Source of the DNA: Effrenium voratum
Taxonomy: Eukaryota > Sar > Dinophyceae > Suessiales > Symbiodiniaceae
Direction of reading: 5' to 3'
DNA length: 64,000 nucleotides
NCBI GenBank assembly: GCA_963377175.1
Contig: CAUJNA010000446.1
Location: forward strand, 2,195,351 to 2,259,350
A model generated the notes under the pieces. It had not been told where the DNA came from. It was given only the letters and a program-made list of their open reading frames with translations, and did not search any database. The position numbers and the translations under genes were made by a program. Shown here in pieces: positions 44,820-58,877 of this stretch (positions are counted from its first letter, which is position 1; each line of letters starts with the position of its first letter).

Positions 44820-45220
44820 GGTAGGGACATAAAACTCGCTCTGGCACACTTTGACAAATGTGCGGCAATGCTAGCGCTCATTGCCTGCCTAGGGGCAAGC
44901 TTCAAGCGCATCCTGCTCAGAGTTGACGCTGATGGCACCATGATCTCCCGGTTCGCCAAATCTCGCTCCACCTGCGCTGCCACCTCCGGCCCGTAGATGA
45001 AGCTGGCGGCTCTGCGCAAAACTTCTGGCAGGCGCTCAGCATTGTGAAGCAAGCGGGCCAGCAGCCTCATTTCGGACTCCCCAGTTGATTCGTTTGGGCC
45101 GCTGAATAGTTGAGTCATTCCGTCGCCGTTAAAGCGACTTGGGCAAGCATGACCCAAGGCCAGGCGTGACCCAAGACCAGGCCATTCATTGGACAATAGC
45201 TCTTGAACAATGGCCGCCAT
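44820..45220 (-). CDS. Candidate transposase, N-terminal exon
   Basis: ATG at 45,220 opens MAAIVQELLSNEWPGLGSRL. Further on are a helical stretch (RLLARLLHNAERLPEVLRRA) and MVPSASTLSRMRLKL, which has the look of a helix-turn-helix or similar DNA-binding end. The donor is not clear (GA at AGCAG|GATG is possible). Joining it to the 41.3-43.0 kb exon is inference from order and strand. Confidence 0.45.
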
Positions 45221-45687
45221 TGTGGACCATTTCCATCATCAACATTGCGAAACATATTCAGCCACAGTCCTAACTCATGTCCGCTGGGCCCCCCAGTCTG
45301 GCCAAGCCGCAAGGTAGCAACGCCTCACGCCTCACGCCTCCAGAAGCCAGTGAAGCCAGAAGTAGTTTTAAAAAAGGAACATACCAAATCCCAAAACATT
45401 GCTTGGGGTCAACATGTATCCAAATGGCGAGGTTACCCAAGAGTAGGGGGGGAAGAGCGTAGGTGTGTCCAAAGCCTTCTGATGCTTCCTGCTAGGAAAC
45501 TGATAGAGCAGCTGGGTTCCATCCAAATCCCCCAGTCTGGCCAAGCCGCAACGCCTCCAGAAGTGCGTAGAGCTGGTAGCCCCATCCGCCACGGTCGCGC
45601 GCCGCCGTCCGCGGCCGTCTTTGCAAGGCAGTGAGCGCCTCCATGCGTCTGCTTGTGAAAGCTGTGCTCCGTGCAAGGATTTAGCTT

Positions 45688-45925
45688 GGTGTGTTGGTGG
45701 TGTTGCTGGTGTTGGTGGTGTTGGTGGTGTTGGTGGTGTTGGTGGTGATGGTGGTGTTGGTGGTGTTGGTGGTGTTGGTGGTGTTGGTGGTGATGGTGGT
45801 GTTGGTGGTGTTGCTGGTGTTGCTGGTGTTGGTGGTGTTGGTGGTGTTGGTGGTGATGGTGGTGTTGGTGGTGTTGGTGGTGTTGGTGGTGTTGGTGGTG
45901 TTGGTGCTGCTGGTGCTGCTGCTGG
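45688..45925. repeat. GTTGGTGGT 9-bp minisatellite
   Basis: More than 20 copies of the 9-mer with single-base variants (GATGGTGGT, GTTGCTGGT), no deletions breaking the period. It lies 190 bp from the right TIR. It is open in all forward frames; the G/V ORFs are artefacts. Between 45,221 and 45,687 no exon is supported. Confidence 0.9.
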
Positions 45926-46032
45926 CATCATGTGTCATGTGGCATCTTATTTCTGTTGCAGTTTGCCTCGGAGGAATCAGTGAGTCTCATGGTCGCAGTT
46001 GCATGGTCCTTGATCCGGAAAAGGCGCTTCAG

Positions 46033-46072
46033 GAAGTGTTCAAACCAGTCCGCGAGTCGCGTGAAACACTTC
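46033..46072. promoter_or_regulatory. Right subterminal hairpin with AAGTGTT/AACACTT arms
   Basis: GAAGTGTTC (46,033-46,041) pairs with GAAACACTTC (46,063-46,072) with one bulge. CGCGAGTCGCG in the loop is a second small palindrome. The arm core AACACTT is shared with the left hairpin, although the rest of the subterminal sequence is not. Confidence 0.5.
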
Positions 46073-46099
46073 TTGATTTGGAATAGGCTCCCCCCCTGA

Positions 46100-46116
46100 G
46101 CTCGTGCAATTTGGCA
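46100..46116 (-). repeat. Right terminal inverted repeat
   Basis: On the minus strand this reads TGCCAAATTGCACGAGC, the partner of the left terminus. Pairing stops just inside it. Confidence 0.88.
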
Positions 46117-46124
46117 GTTTCTGT
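46117..46124. repeat. Right target-site duplication GTTTCTGT
   Basis: Immediate continuation of the satellite after the element. The following sequence (GACACCAAAGTGGGCC) is the same as at 59,051 in the uninterrupted copy. Confidence 0.9.
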
Positions 46125-49100
46125 GACACCAAAGTGGGCCATCCCACGACATCACTTAGAAGGGGCCCTTTTCCTTCGTGCAGAAAACTGCAATCAGGGC
46201 CCCCACCCCGAGCAGCCAAAAGGCGGCATTGTTCCGGGTGAGGTCAACCGGGGTCAACAGCCAGTAACGCCAGACGCCATCTACCCCAGCACATCTTGGG
46301 AAAAGCCCAACAGTTGGGTGGCACATTGATAGTATGACCAGCAAATCTACCCCAGCACGTTGACAGTTTGGGTGGCATGCAGTCCGTTGGTGCAAGCAGT
46401 CGGAACGTGTTTCTTAGACGCCGGCAAGGGCCCCCAATGAACGAAGGGTTTGGACAGTGCGGTTCTTTTCAATTTCGGGGGACCTACGACATGGATGGTT
46501 TCCTTATTGGCTTTCCTTTCAAACCAACCGAAAAGGGCTTCCCCCCAAACAAGACACCGATTGCTGGATCACGCCTGACCGCAACGGAGGCATCTCCTGC
46601 ACACAGCGAAAAGGCCGGACAAGGCGGAGTCCGCATCCAACCGCATCCAATCACAAAACCCGCAAGTCGAACCCGGATGAGATTGCGGGAAATTGAAGGG
46701 ACACCCAACTTCTTTACTACTTGTTGTATGCCTAGATCTTCCAAAGTGTGTAGTTTTCATGCCTTTTGTTGAAAAGTTGCTTTTTCAGACAAACAACACT
46801 TTTTCGTGTCTCCGGGCACTCTTCACTTTGTTGCTCTCTGGGACAAATCCATAAGGCGAAACGGCTACAACACACGACCAAACGGCGACAACACCCGACC
46901 AAACCGCGACTTTCCCCAACCATGTTTCCGCCAAATTTGACACGACAAGTTTGCAGTGAAAAAGCATATGTTCGACCAAAGCACTGAAATTTGTGCATTT
47001 TCAGCAAACGGCGGAAAAATGCACAGATGAAGATTCAGGTATTTGGGGCGTGCCCCTGATGTTGACAGGGGTCAACAGAACCAGCCTGAAATGTATAATT
47101 CGGACAGCATAGACTGTGGGCATTGTCGGTCCAATGGTTTCGTTCCCTCGATTGTTCGACCAAAAGAGAAGATATTGATCCTCAATGGCATGGGGTCAAT
47201 ATCCCCCCCCCCCCCAAAGGCCTCTTCACTGGGCATCCACTTGACAGAAACCTTCCTTGTTGTTGTCCGCGAAGTCACGATGTGGCCAGAATCCGAACCG
47301 TTTTCCCAAAGTTCGGTCAATCACCCACCATGAAACTCGCCTTTTCCTGCCTTTTTCCCAGCCCCTCCATCCCCTCCATTCCCTCTGTCCCCTTCATTTC
47401 CGTCCTGCGTCTGGGTCGGAACACCTGGCCACTTGCTCACCAAGACAACACAAATTCGGGGCGCCTAACACAGGGAGCAGGCGCCCGCCCAGTTCAAAAC
47501 TTTGCACCGAGGAAACCCATCCCTGCCTTCCAAATGTCCAGCCTGAAACTGCTCCAAATGGCCACAAGGCAGGGGCGTTGCAATCCGGAAAAGAAGCTAC
47601 GTGCTCGTCCTCGGTTCAGTGCCCCAAACTAACACCCCTATGGGTTGGTACCTTCAGCTTGAAGGGAATGTGGTCGCCAGGAGTTTTCGGAAAGTCGCTA
47701 TTCAAAAGATCCCCAACTAATTCAATGTTGGCTGGTTTGAAGGGGAAAGCAAAGGAATATCTAAAGATTAGCCAGGGCCAAAAGCAAATGACCGGATTGC
47801 AAGGACAAAACAACTAAACAATCCATCATCCGCCCACCCTTTGTGGGGACCCGTTTACCCAAACAAAATTTTGCTTTCTGGGCCAAGGGGACCCGGGAAA
47901 GACAGGCGCCGATCGCCGCCCAGGGGAGCAAGGTGCTTTTCACCTCTGATGTCGTACCTCAGTGGGGTGTCGACTGTTTTAAGGATACTTCTTTTGGAGT
48001 GGCTTTCAAGGGCAACCAAAAGGAAACCTCCCTTTTTGTGCGGGGTTTCCTAAAAACGACACACTCGGTTGTTAGAGCCCACATGGGACATTCGCCCACA
48101 CGGCACCCAAATTCCCCGACGACTCCAGTTGCCTGAGAGCACAGTGCCCTCCGCTGTCGGCACCTGAAGGTTTCGACGCGGCGGTTTTGGATGTGTTTCA
48201 CCCTCTGAAGCTTCCTGCCGTCATGGGCTTGTGTAGGAATGCAGTGACATAGCTGCTTATATCCACATATAACATACTTAGCACAACGCTAGTTATATGA
48301 GTTATGAGATACATGTAGTCTTCCAAAACTGTCTAATTGTCAACGTCCATGATACCAGGGGGGGGAAAGGATCCCGAGCACGGAAAGTTGCAGCGACCTG
48401 TTTCACCGGTTGACGGTTGGTTCCGTTGCAGTTTTCAAGATTTTCACGCCCCCTTGAATATGGGTATGGGTCAAAATTTAACCACCAGGGGACCGCTGGT
48501 TTTAGTCCTTGGTTCCATTTACCAGGGTTCCATTTTGAAAATTTGGGTACCCATTCTTGACCCACAGCCATATGACCTTGACTGAACCTGGAGTAGAACC
48601 ACCTGCCAAATCACCCAGAGGGGCGACCAACCCAGCCGACAGTTTCTGCCTCCATGGTGGTGCCGAAAGGTTCCTCCATTGGAGAGGTGGGCATCTCTGT
48701 GGGCACCTCAGGATGGGTCCCCGCCCACTCAAGACACTTGACCTATCTCAGCTGTCGCAACCAAAGATGTTGTTTGAATCCGGCGCAGATGTAGCAAGCC
48801 TTGAAATGCAACATCGCTTCAATCGAGATACCAGTTGCCCCTTTTTCCTACTAGATCAAATACTAGGGTATCTTAAGTTCATGATTTGATTCTGAGGCTC
48901 GAGTCAGAGCGCGGCGCCTCCGCTACTCCCCATAGCCCAGTGATTGTACCTTTTTTGAAGCTGCCGTACTGTGCAAGAGCACATTCTGTATCAGGCTTGC
49001 CGGAGGCGAACTTGACCTGTGATATCACTGAAAATTCAGCCTGTCAAGAATTCAATCCCCAGCAACCAAGGAGAACCACTCTTTGGCATCACAGGCTCCC

Positions 49101-52100
49101 ACTGTTCCCCATCCCCTGCCGGACGTAAATCCACTTTTGGCAACCAAAAGGTGATGCTCAAAGCCACCGGACAAAATGCGGAGCGGCCAGCTTTCACTTT
49201 GAGTTGCTGAGGTCTCGCGCCGGCATTTCGAATGGAGACGCTGGCGAAGGGGCTGAGGACATCAGAGCTGGCCGGAGATGGGAGGGCTTGCTTTTTTGGT
49301 AGGCGATGTCCGTCCTTTTGGTTTCCCTTTAACATCTCCCACAAAGGTGTTTCCGAATGTCTTTCTAGACGGAAAAGGCAAAGCTTGGGACTGTGCTTGA
49401 ATGAACATCAATTACAAATCCAAACACCAACTTCTCAGCTGATCTCAAAGGCGGCTTGACAACTCCCGCCAGTGCCCATGGGGAAGACAGCACCTTTTCT
49501 TTGGCAGGTGAGGCACAATGAAAGCACGGTAATAAAGCAGTCCACGCAAAATGGTGTAATGAATGCAGACGGCGACTGCACCTATCTTTCATTGGGATTG
49601 TTCTCCGTACCAAAAAAACATTATATTACATACGTGTATAAATGTGTATAAATATATAGACAAACACATACACATGGAGAGACACAGAGACACCCAGAGA
49701 GACACACACACACAGAGACACACACACACAGACGCACAGAGACACACAGACACACGCAGAGACACACACACACAGAGACACACAAACACACAGAACACAC
49801 ACACAGAGACAGCACGCACAGCGACACACACACACACAGAGACAGCACGCACAGCGACACACACACACACAGAGACACACACACACACACAAAGATACAC
49901 ACACACACACAAAGACACACACAGAGACACACCGAGAGACAGACCGAGAGACACAGAGGGAGAGAGAGAGAGAGAGAGACACACACACACAAACACAGAG
50001 ACACACACACACACAGACCACACACACAGACGACACACAGGAGACACACGGAAGACACACAAAAGAAACTTACACACACACTCACACAAACACGCGTCCA
50101 CACACACAAACACAAAGGCAGACACGCAGACACGCACGGACACAGAGAGAGAGAGAGAGAGAGAAAGCGAGAGACACACACAAATCCACACACACACCAC
50201 ACACAACAGAGCAGAACAGAACACAGCACAACAGAACACAATACAACACAAAAAAGAAAGAAAAAACACAAAACTGAAGAGTTGGCTTTTGTTCAGCCTG
50301 CTTGTGTTTGGAACGTACTTGTGACCAAGAAATGTTGGTTGTGGCCCATCACCCGCCTGACTGCTCCGGAACCGGTAGTTCCACCTCGGCTTCAAAAACG
50401 GATTTGGCTGTTGCATGCGGTCGCCATACGAGCTTCCCCTTCCCCCTACCTGGTGGTTCTTTCCCGCAAGGGATTGTGAGAAGCAAAGGGGTCAGAAGAT
50501 GGGCTTTGCCGGCCCTAAGAATCCGGATACTTGGAGCTGCTCCCAAACTTGGCTCAGGCAAAAGATTCAGCAAACGATTTCGTCAGGACATGCTCCCGTT
50601 GTGGACAGTTTGGGGGGAAGTCAGCGAGACCACTTACGCCCAGGGTGTGTGTCGGGAGCCCGTGGTAAGCCGCTGCAGCGGCCCGGTGGCGGCCCGGTGC
50701 TTCAGCTGCGCAAGCGCACGTCGTGGAGTTCTACAGAAGCCCCCTGCAATCCGAGGCCAAAGACCGGAAGGGGCGCAGGTGGGCCGGCTTGGCCCCCAAA
50801 GGTTGCCGCCGCCAAAACAGAAGACTCTTATTTTGCGCACTATTCACAGCCAGTCTACGTCCACACTACTATATGCAGACTAGCGTGCGCAAATGGATCT
50901 GTGCAAGTTGCTCTGCTCAAGTTGGCTCTGTGTCAGTAGCTCAGCGCAATTTGTCGGTGGAAGCTGCTCGGTGCAAGGTGCTCTGTGCAAGTGCTCCGCG
51001 CAGAAGAACCCTTGGTCACGCTTTTCGGGAACGGGCTCCCGGGCATCGAGGTCAAACTCGCCTGGCCATGAACCGCAACTGCGTGCGCTGACCGACTGGT
51101 GACCATGGTTGCACCGCACTGAGAAAGAAATTGGACCTGTTGGCTTATGGCTGGCCAACCACACCCTTTGGTGTCCGGGTCTTGTCGCTGGCGCCCGTTT
51201 TAGGGCTGTTTTGCAGGGCAACCACTTCCAAGCAGATTGGCCAAAGGAAACACGTGTTTCTTAGCCACTGGAATGGTCTTCCCAGATCTCAAGAAGTGAA
51301 ACCAAGAGGAAATCAATGTCCGGGCCCTCTGCAGCATTCGGGGCCTGCCTGAGACAGCGCTGGCAATGTCCCGAGGCACCTCGGGGATTGCTCGAGTCCC
51401 ACTCGGTCACGAGGGAGCTGCGCCAAGTCAACGGAAGTTCGCTCTAGAATCTAGAGTGTCAAACGAGATGTTCTACAGCAATATGCACGCCGATCGGCAC
51501 TCATACCACATCATGATTAGAGTTAGGCCCAGTTATAGAATGTATATGGCTGTGGGTCACAAGTTGGTATCCAAGATGGAAGCCTTGTAAATGGAACCAA
51601 GGACTAAAACCTGGAATCCTCCAGTGCTTTAACTTTGACCCATACCCATACTTCATGGTTTGCTTCACATGGAGTCACTGGTATGTAAAATGTATCATCT
51701 AAGTCTACCCCAGTGATGTTTTCATGTTGTTAGCAGCTCTCTCGCCGTTGTTCGGGGACCCACTCCAGGTGAACCCCAGGTGGGACTGGAAAACCTCGCC
51801 CAAAAGCCACCAGTCCCAGCTAATTTCGATCTGGGCCGCCGGGCCTCCACTGACGGCACCTCCAAAGGCGGCGCCTGAGGCGAGCTGGGCAGCTCCGTGG
51901 GCACCTCGACATCGAATCCCCGGCACCGCGCGGTGGATGCTGGTGGTGTGCTTGGGGGAAACCATGAAGAATGGTCCTCCACTGAACGGTGGCTTGATTC
52001 GCAACTGTTTTATTGATTTAGCTACTCCTCCACTTGCAAAAGTAAATATAATATTCAAGTAGTGATGAATGGATTCCCTTTAAACCAACAAGGGGGGAAT

Positions 52101-52750
52101 TACACGTTTTCTGAAGCGAATGGACGTACTGTAGCGGGTGCAGGGCATCCTGGGGCACGTGTTCGATATGCTGAAGAAGATATCTTTGGGTGGATGCTTC
52201 AAGCCTTGTTTGGGGTGCTGGTGGACAAATTCGGGGTGCGGCGTTGCGCTGTGCTGTGTGCTGTGTGTTGCGTGTTGCGCGTTGCGTGTTGCAAGTTGTG
52301 TGCGGTGTGGCTTCTGGGCTCCGGCCGAAAAAGGTGTGGGACCCCAACCTTTCGTGGTTTCCATGGCTTCCCGTTAAACCATAAGCTCAGGTGATATCCC
52401 CAGCTCATCCCCGGAACCTTCGCACCCTCGCGGAAGCCCGCTGGTGGAAACCTGTGGACCCTCACGAGTCAGAAACACACACATCGGAAAAACATATAGG
52501 GGGGAAAAACAAATATGGTGGACAAAACACACACACACACACATGGTGGAAAAACAAACATCGGCAAACTACTCTAATTCCCTAGAAATAGGGCAACCGA
52601 ACCGGATGGCTGAGCTCACTTGCCCAGAGTTTTCTGAGCTCAATGAAAAGGAACCCCCTAGCCTTTGGTTTTGTGGGTGCTTCTTTTTTGGAGAAGCCCC
52701 TTTCTGGCTGGTTTGAAAGTGCAACAAGCTACTTTTGCGACAGTTTCTGG
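46125..52750. repeat. Satellite monomer alpha-2, main part
   Basis: Resumes exactly where 16,275 stopped and is colinear with alpha-1 and alpha-3. With its left stub it is about 6.8 kb. The size difference from alpha-1 comes mainly from an expanded CA/GA tract (49,650-50,260). It carries MITE-like copies at 48,459-48,572 (-) and 51,545-51,650 (+). Confidence 0.85.
49650..50260. repeat. Expanded CA/GA microsatellite of alpha-2
   Basis: ACACAGAG-type repeats, more than twice as long as the homologous tract in alpha-1. A TA-rich lead-in (49,620-49,680) differs from alpha-3. Confidence 0.9.
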
Positions 52751-55700
52751 GCTCAGCACCGGCATCTCCGAGGGGGACAGCCCCGCGGCCGAAGATCCCA
52801 AGGCTGAGGACATTGATCCTGGCAAAGGAGAACCGGGAACCCTACCAGGCCCCCCCCCCCCCGCCCCCGGTATTTCTTTTGGGGCTCGACCGTGCGGTTG
52901 ACCAGCATAAATTCGAGGGGTTGAGGAAAATCACAGTTTCTGTGGCCACCAAAGTGGGCCATCCCACGACATCCGTTAGAAGGGTCCCTTTTCCTTCGTA
53001 CAGAAAACTGCCAAACCCTCTTTCTCACAATCAGGACCCCCACCCCAAGAAGCAAAAAGGCAGCAATTGCTCCGAGTGAGGTCTACCTGGGACAACTGCC
53101 GGAAACGCCATAATTACTCCTACTGGTTCAAATCTCAGGGAATTAAATCTGCCCCAGCACAGGTTTGGAAAACGACTTGCTTTTGCCAAAGGGGACCTGT
53201 GCATCAACCCTCGTTTGTCGGTAGGACCCCCCTTCACCAGGAAAACCAAACCATGGAGGCTATGTCAATGACCAGGGCCCATTGACAAGTTGGGGCCTAA
53301 AAGCACCCCAGACAAAACACACCGATTGCTGGATCACGCCTGGCCGCAACGGAGGCACCTCCTGCAGACGGCGAAAGCAGCCGAACCGGGCGGAGTCCGC
53401 ATCGAACCGCATCCAATCACAAAACCCGCAAAAATTGAGGGTTCGAACGCCACTGAAAGGGAAACCCAACTTCCTTGCTACTCGTTGTATATTTAGGTCG
53501 TAATTACCCCTGATGTTGACAGGGGTCAACAGAACCAGCCTGCAGCATGATATGTATAATGCCATTTTGGGACAGCATGGACCGCCGGCATGGTCGTTCT
53601 TTTAGTTTCGTTTGGGCGTGACCTCTCGATGGTAGGGCGGCGATATCACCTCCAAAGGCCTCCTGAGCATCCTGACAGAAACCTTTGAATTCGCCCAGAA
53701 TCCAAATGGTTGTTCTAAGTTTCGGTCCCACATCCATGAAACTCGCCTTTTTCCGCGCTGTTTTCCCAGCCCAGTCCATCCCCTCCAGCCCCCCGTCCCA
53801 GAAAGTCCAGCCCTGGCCTGCGTCTGGGGATCGCCTGGCCGCTTGGCTGACATACTGTGGGTGGTGGCGAAATCCATTTCGCACCGTTCAGCAACCCTGG
53901 GATTTTTTTTCGATTCCCCAACGATGCCAACAAACAGTGGTTTCAACCATGGGTTCAGTTCGTGGTGCGAAATGGATTCCGTCCAGCCACAGGGAGCGCC
54001 CTGAAGTTGGAAGGTTGATGGTACTCCGCCCAGGGCTTGCACCGAGGACATCTCCCCTACGTGATTGCTATGTCCAAATGAGGCCTGAAATAGAAAGGCT
54101 ACAAACCGAGCCACACTCCGCACAAAGGCAGGGCACAAGTTTGAGGCAAGTCACCTTTGACGTTCCAATCCGTAAAAACAAAGACGGGGAAAAATACTTG
54201 CTCGTCCTCGGTTACAGCAAGTGCCCCAAATTGACACCCCTTGTATATGGGTTGGTACCCTCAGCTTGAACGGAATATGGTCGCCAGGACTTACAAGAAA
54301 GTCAATGTGGCTATTCAACAGATCCCCAACAATGTAAATGTTGGCCGGTCGAATGCGAAAACAAAGGAATATCAACCAGGGCAAAAAGGAAAATGGGCAA
54401 GCAAACGGCTCGAAGGCTATTCTCAAATGGACGTGTCCCCAAACTCGGTGCTTGAAGAAACCCAAAAAGAAAAGCTTCTCGGCGCCCAGAAGGAGGCTGT
54501 CAAACTTGAGAAACGCTCGTATGGATTTGTCTCAAAAAGGGATGCGACCCAAAAAGACACCAGTATTCCCAAATGGGAATGTAGGACTCGAAAAACCCAT
54601 TGATAAATAGGGGAGGGTCACTATATTATGTCTTCACATGAGACAGTCCCATATTCCCCAACCCTGCGGTAGATTTCCAGGGGGGCAAGAGGCCCTCGTT
54701 TTTCGTTGGTTGATGTTGAGGAGGTTAGCAACCGGCGACAATGAAAACCGGGTTCGTACTTGTTGGAGCTTATCCCCGCTGGCCCTTGCCATTCTTGTCG
54801 AATTCCCGAGGTGGATCCACCAAAGAAATCCACACCGTGTTCATCCGGAGGTCTGGGATCCCTAAGACTGGGTCCCAAGTAAACATTTGAGCGCGTGGCA
54901 ACATAGGGCAACCCCATACATGGCGCAACGGTCGTCCATTTGATTTCGCTTTAAGCTTACCCAAAACAAGGTATCCTCAAACACAAACATACACTCACAC
55001 ATCTCAAGTTCGGTTGGAGGATACCACTTTCACAAAAGGACAAAACAACCTACACATCATTCGCCGACCCCTGGGGCTTTACCCAAAGGGATTTCCAAGC
55101 TGAGGCGAAAGAACTGGGACCAGCGGGCCCGTGAAAGACGGGCGCCGAGCCGCCGAGCGAGCGAAGGGGCAAGGTGTTCGTTCTTCGCCTCTGACGTCGG
55201 ACCCCAGTTGGGTGTCAACTTTTTGCAAGGGTACTTCGCTTCAAAGGGCAACAAAAAGAAACCTCCCTTTTTTGTGGGGTTTCCTAAAAACGACACACTC
55301 GGTTGTTAGAGCCCAAGTTCCCCCCACGACTCCAGCTGCCTGAGAGCACAGTGCCCTCCGCCGTCGGCACCTGAAGGTTTCGACGCGAAGGTTTCGGATG
55401 CGTTTCACCCTTTGAAGCTTGGTCCTGCCGGCATGTGCGTGTGCAGGCATGTTGTTTACAATGATGTAGGCATATTATTATATCCACATGCAACATACTT
55501 AGCACAAAGCTAGATATGACAGCTATGAGACACAGTCTTCCACAATCCTCTGATTGTCAGCGTCCACGATAGCGGGGGAGAAAAGGACCCCGAACACAGC
55601 AACCATTTGAAAGCACAAAGTTGCGGCGACCTCTGTCACATGGACGTTTGGTTCCGTTGTAGTTTTCAAGGCTTATAGGCCCCCTTGAATATAACCCTTC

Positions 55701-58322
55701 ACTGAACCTGGAGTAGAACCACCTAAATCACCCAAAGGGGCGACCAACCCAGCTGACACTTTGCTGCCTCCACGGTGCCGTCGAAAGGTTCCTCCGTTGG
55801 GGAGGTGGGCATCTCCGTGGGCACCTCAGCATGGAGCCCAAGCCCACTATCTCAGCTGTCGCAACCAAAGATGTTGTTTGATTCATCGCTTCAATCGAGA
55901 TCCCACTTGCCCCTTATCCCAGTAGATCAAATACTAGGGTATCTTAAGTTCATGCTTTTGCTTCTGTAGAGGAGGCTCGCTTCGAGGCGCAGCTCCAAGC
56001 GCCAGCAGCTCCAGCAGAGCTTCGCTACTCAATTGGATTTTAGCCAATCGAAGGGGATTTGCTTGAAGCTGCCGTCATGTGCATGACTGAGAGCACGTTG
56101 CATATCAGGCTGGCCAACCGGGCTTGCCCGGTTGGCACGCTCTCTTTGGCATCACAGAAGTGGGTCGGGGCTCCCTACGGACGTAAATCCACTTTTGGCA
56201 ACCAACAGGTGATGTTCAAAGCCACCAAACAAAATGGGGAACCCCGGAATGGGGCCCCGGTTTCACTTTGATTTCCTGTTGGGAAACAACCCCAAAAAGG
56301 GGTTGTTTACCTCAACAAGACATATGCCATCTGCTTCCAAGGCTGGCTTGCCCAAAGAGTGATCACCTTGTGGGGCATGGACTGAAAATGGAAACCAAAT
56401 TAGAAAACAAAAGGACGCCTGTAACATAATGCTGCTCCTGCCCCAGCCCCCAAACACACAAAAACAAACACACACACACAAGCAAGCAACCAAACAAACA
56501 AATAAACACACAAAAAAGCAGGCAAACAAACAACCGAACCAACGAACCAACGATCCAACGAACCAACGAACCAATGAACCAACCAACGAACCAACCAACC
56601 AACCAACAAACCAACCAACCAACCAACCAACCAACAAACCAACCAACCAACCAACCAACCAACCAACCATCCAACCAACCAAAGAAACACACAAACGCAC
56701 AAACGAGCAAAAAGACAAGCAAATAAACAAGCAAACAAGCAAACACACAAACAAACAAACAAACAAACAAACAAACCAAAGCAACCAACCAACCAAGCAA
56801 CCAACCAGCCAGCCAGCCAGTCAGCCAGCCAGCCAGTCAGCCAACCAACCCAACAAACAGGCAAACAAAAAAACAAATTTGCACACAAACAAACAACAAA
56901 ACAACAAACAAAAAAACACATTTGCACACAAACAAGCAAACAAAAACACAAACAAACAAAAAACAAACAAACAAACAAACAAACAAACAAACAAACAAAC
57001 AAACAAACAAAACACAACGCAAACACACAAACAACAAACAAACAACCAACTAAACAAACAAACAAACAAACAAACAAACAAACCAACAAACAAACAAACA
57101 AACAAACAAACAAACAAACAAAAACACAAAAACACAAACACGCAAACAACAAACACACAAACAAACAAACAAACAAATGAAAGTACAACGGGTGCATCAT
57201 TTGGCATCTTTTCGCTTGCTGAAAAAGCTGTTTTTGTTGGGTTCTTCAAGCCTTTTTGGGAGCCGGTGGATGAATTCACAAACCCATGTCGTTTGGTTTG
57301 TCCTTCGGGATTCTATAAACAATTGCTCCCGCATCTTCCAGCGAGCCTTCGTTTCAGCGGCTGGATAATATACTTTCTGTGCTTGCGAGCGGTTTCTTGA
57401 CAAACGTGCGCTATTTGGTCTTCATGCGTTACTATCAGTCAACTGGAAGGCTGCGTTTTAAAGGAATTGAGGCTCCTTTGGAGGCACACTTTGCGCAATG
57501 TGGTCAATGATTTCAACAGAGTAGCAGCTTGCCCGGAAAAAAAGAAGGTAAAGGCCGCACAGCGAGCGCACATTCCCGCTACACAAGCGCAAATGTCCCG
57601 CAACACGAGCGCAATTCAAAAAGTGCTGTTTTTGTCACGCACGGCATCTGCAGCAAATCGTGCATGTGGAATCGGAAAGACTGAACCCCCACGATGGACA
57701 GTTCCTTTTCGATAACGCATCCGAGATCTGCACGAGCGGCAAATAACGCTCGGAAGACTCAGGCTACTTGGCACTCGGCTTTCTTGTGCGTCCGACTGGG
57801 GCAGCGACTGGTGAGCCTTTAGGAAGGGGAACAAACGGTAGGGCGTTTTGGTGGTGGCTTTTGGAGCGAGGGACAGCTGCAGGAAACGAAGCCTTTTTTG
57901 GTGTTGTTGAACGAAAGGCAGCCCTTTTTCAACGTTGCCTGTGTACGATGTGTGTTGTGGTGTGTTGTGGCGCGCTGGGTTGTGTTGCGCGTTGCGTGTT
58001 GCGTGTTGCGTGTTGCGTGTTGTGTGTTGCGTGTTGCGTGTTGCGTGTTGCGTGTTGCGTGATGCGTGTTGCGTGTTGCGTGTTGCGTGTTGCGTGTTGC
58101 GTGTTGCGTGTTGCGTGCTGCGTGCTGCGTGCTGCGTGCTGCGTGCTGCGTGCTGCGTGCTGCGTGCTGCGTGCTGCGTGCTGCGTGCTGCGTGCTGCGT
58201 GCTGCGTGCTGCGTGCTGCGTGCTGCGTGCGTGTGCTGGTGCTGTGCGTGCGCGTGTGCGTGTGCGTGCGCGCGTGCGCGCGCGCTGCGCGCGCGTGCGC
58301 GCGTGCGCGCGTGCGCGCGTGC

Positions 58323-58381
<59 letters not shown>

Positions 58382-58877
58382 TGTGTGGTGGGTGGGTGGG
58401 TGGGTGGGTGTGTGTGTGTGTGTGTGTGTTGCGTGTGTTGCGTGTTGCGTGTCGTGTGTGGTGTGGCTTATGCATCTTCCGGCAGAAGAGGTGTGTCAAG
58501 ATATGGGGACCCCAACCTATAGCGGCTTTCCTGTTGGTTTCCCTTTAAACCGTAAAAAGGGATTCCTTGAAAACACACAGACACAAATGGTGGAAACACA
58601 AACATCCGGCTTCCCGAACTAGAAAAAGGGGACACTGAGCCCAGTCCGGACCTTGGGAATTCTGAAATCTCTCGCTTCACCCTGAGGCCCAGAGTGCGCC
58701 TTTTTTTGGTCGCAGCCCCTTTCTGGCTCGTTTCAAAGAGGCAAAAACCACAGCCATTTTAAAACATGGCTGTGGGTCAAAAATGGGTGCCCAAAATGGA
58801 ACTCTGATAAATGGAACCAAAGACTAAAATCTGCGGTCCCCTTGTAGGTTTATTTTGACCCATACCCACATGCTGGG
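52751..58877. repeat. Satellite monomer beta-2 (6,127 bp)
   Basis: Near-identical to beta-1 outside tandem tracts. It lacks about 150 bp after 53,305 that beta-1 has (a segment with the TTTCAAACC motif) and has about 190 bp near 55,390-55,580 that beta-1 lost. Contains the CCAA/CAAA tract (56,455-57,177) and the heptamer array (57,985-58,235). Confidence 0.85.
57985..58440. repeat. GTGTTGC to GTGCTGC heptamer array, then GCGT/GT tract
   Basis: The first part is GTGTTGC as in beta-1. From about 58,110 a T-to-C variant GTGCTGC is homogenised for some 17 copies, then gives way to GCGC/GCGT and GGGT runs. This is a recent copy-specific expansion. Confidence 0.9.
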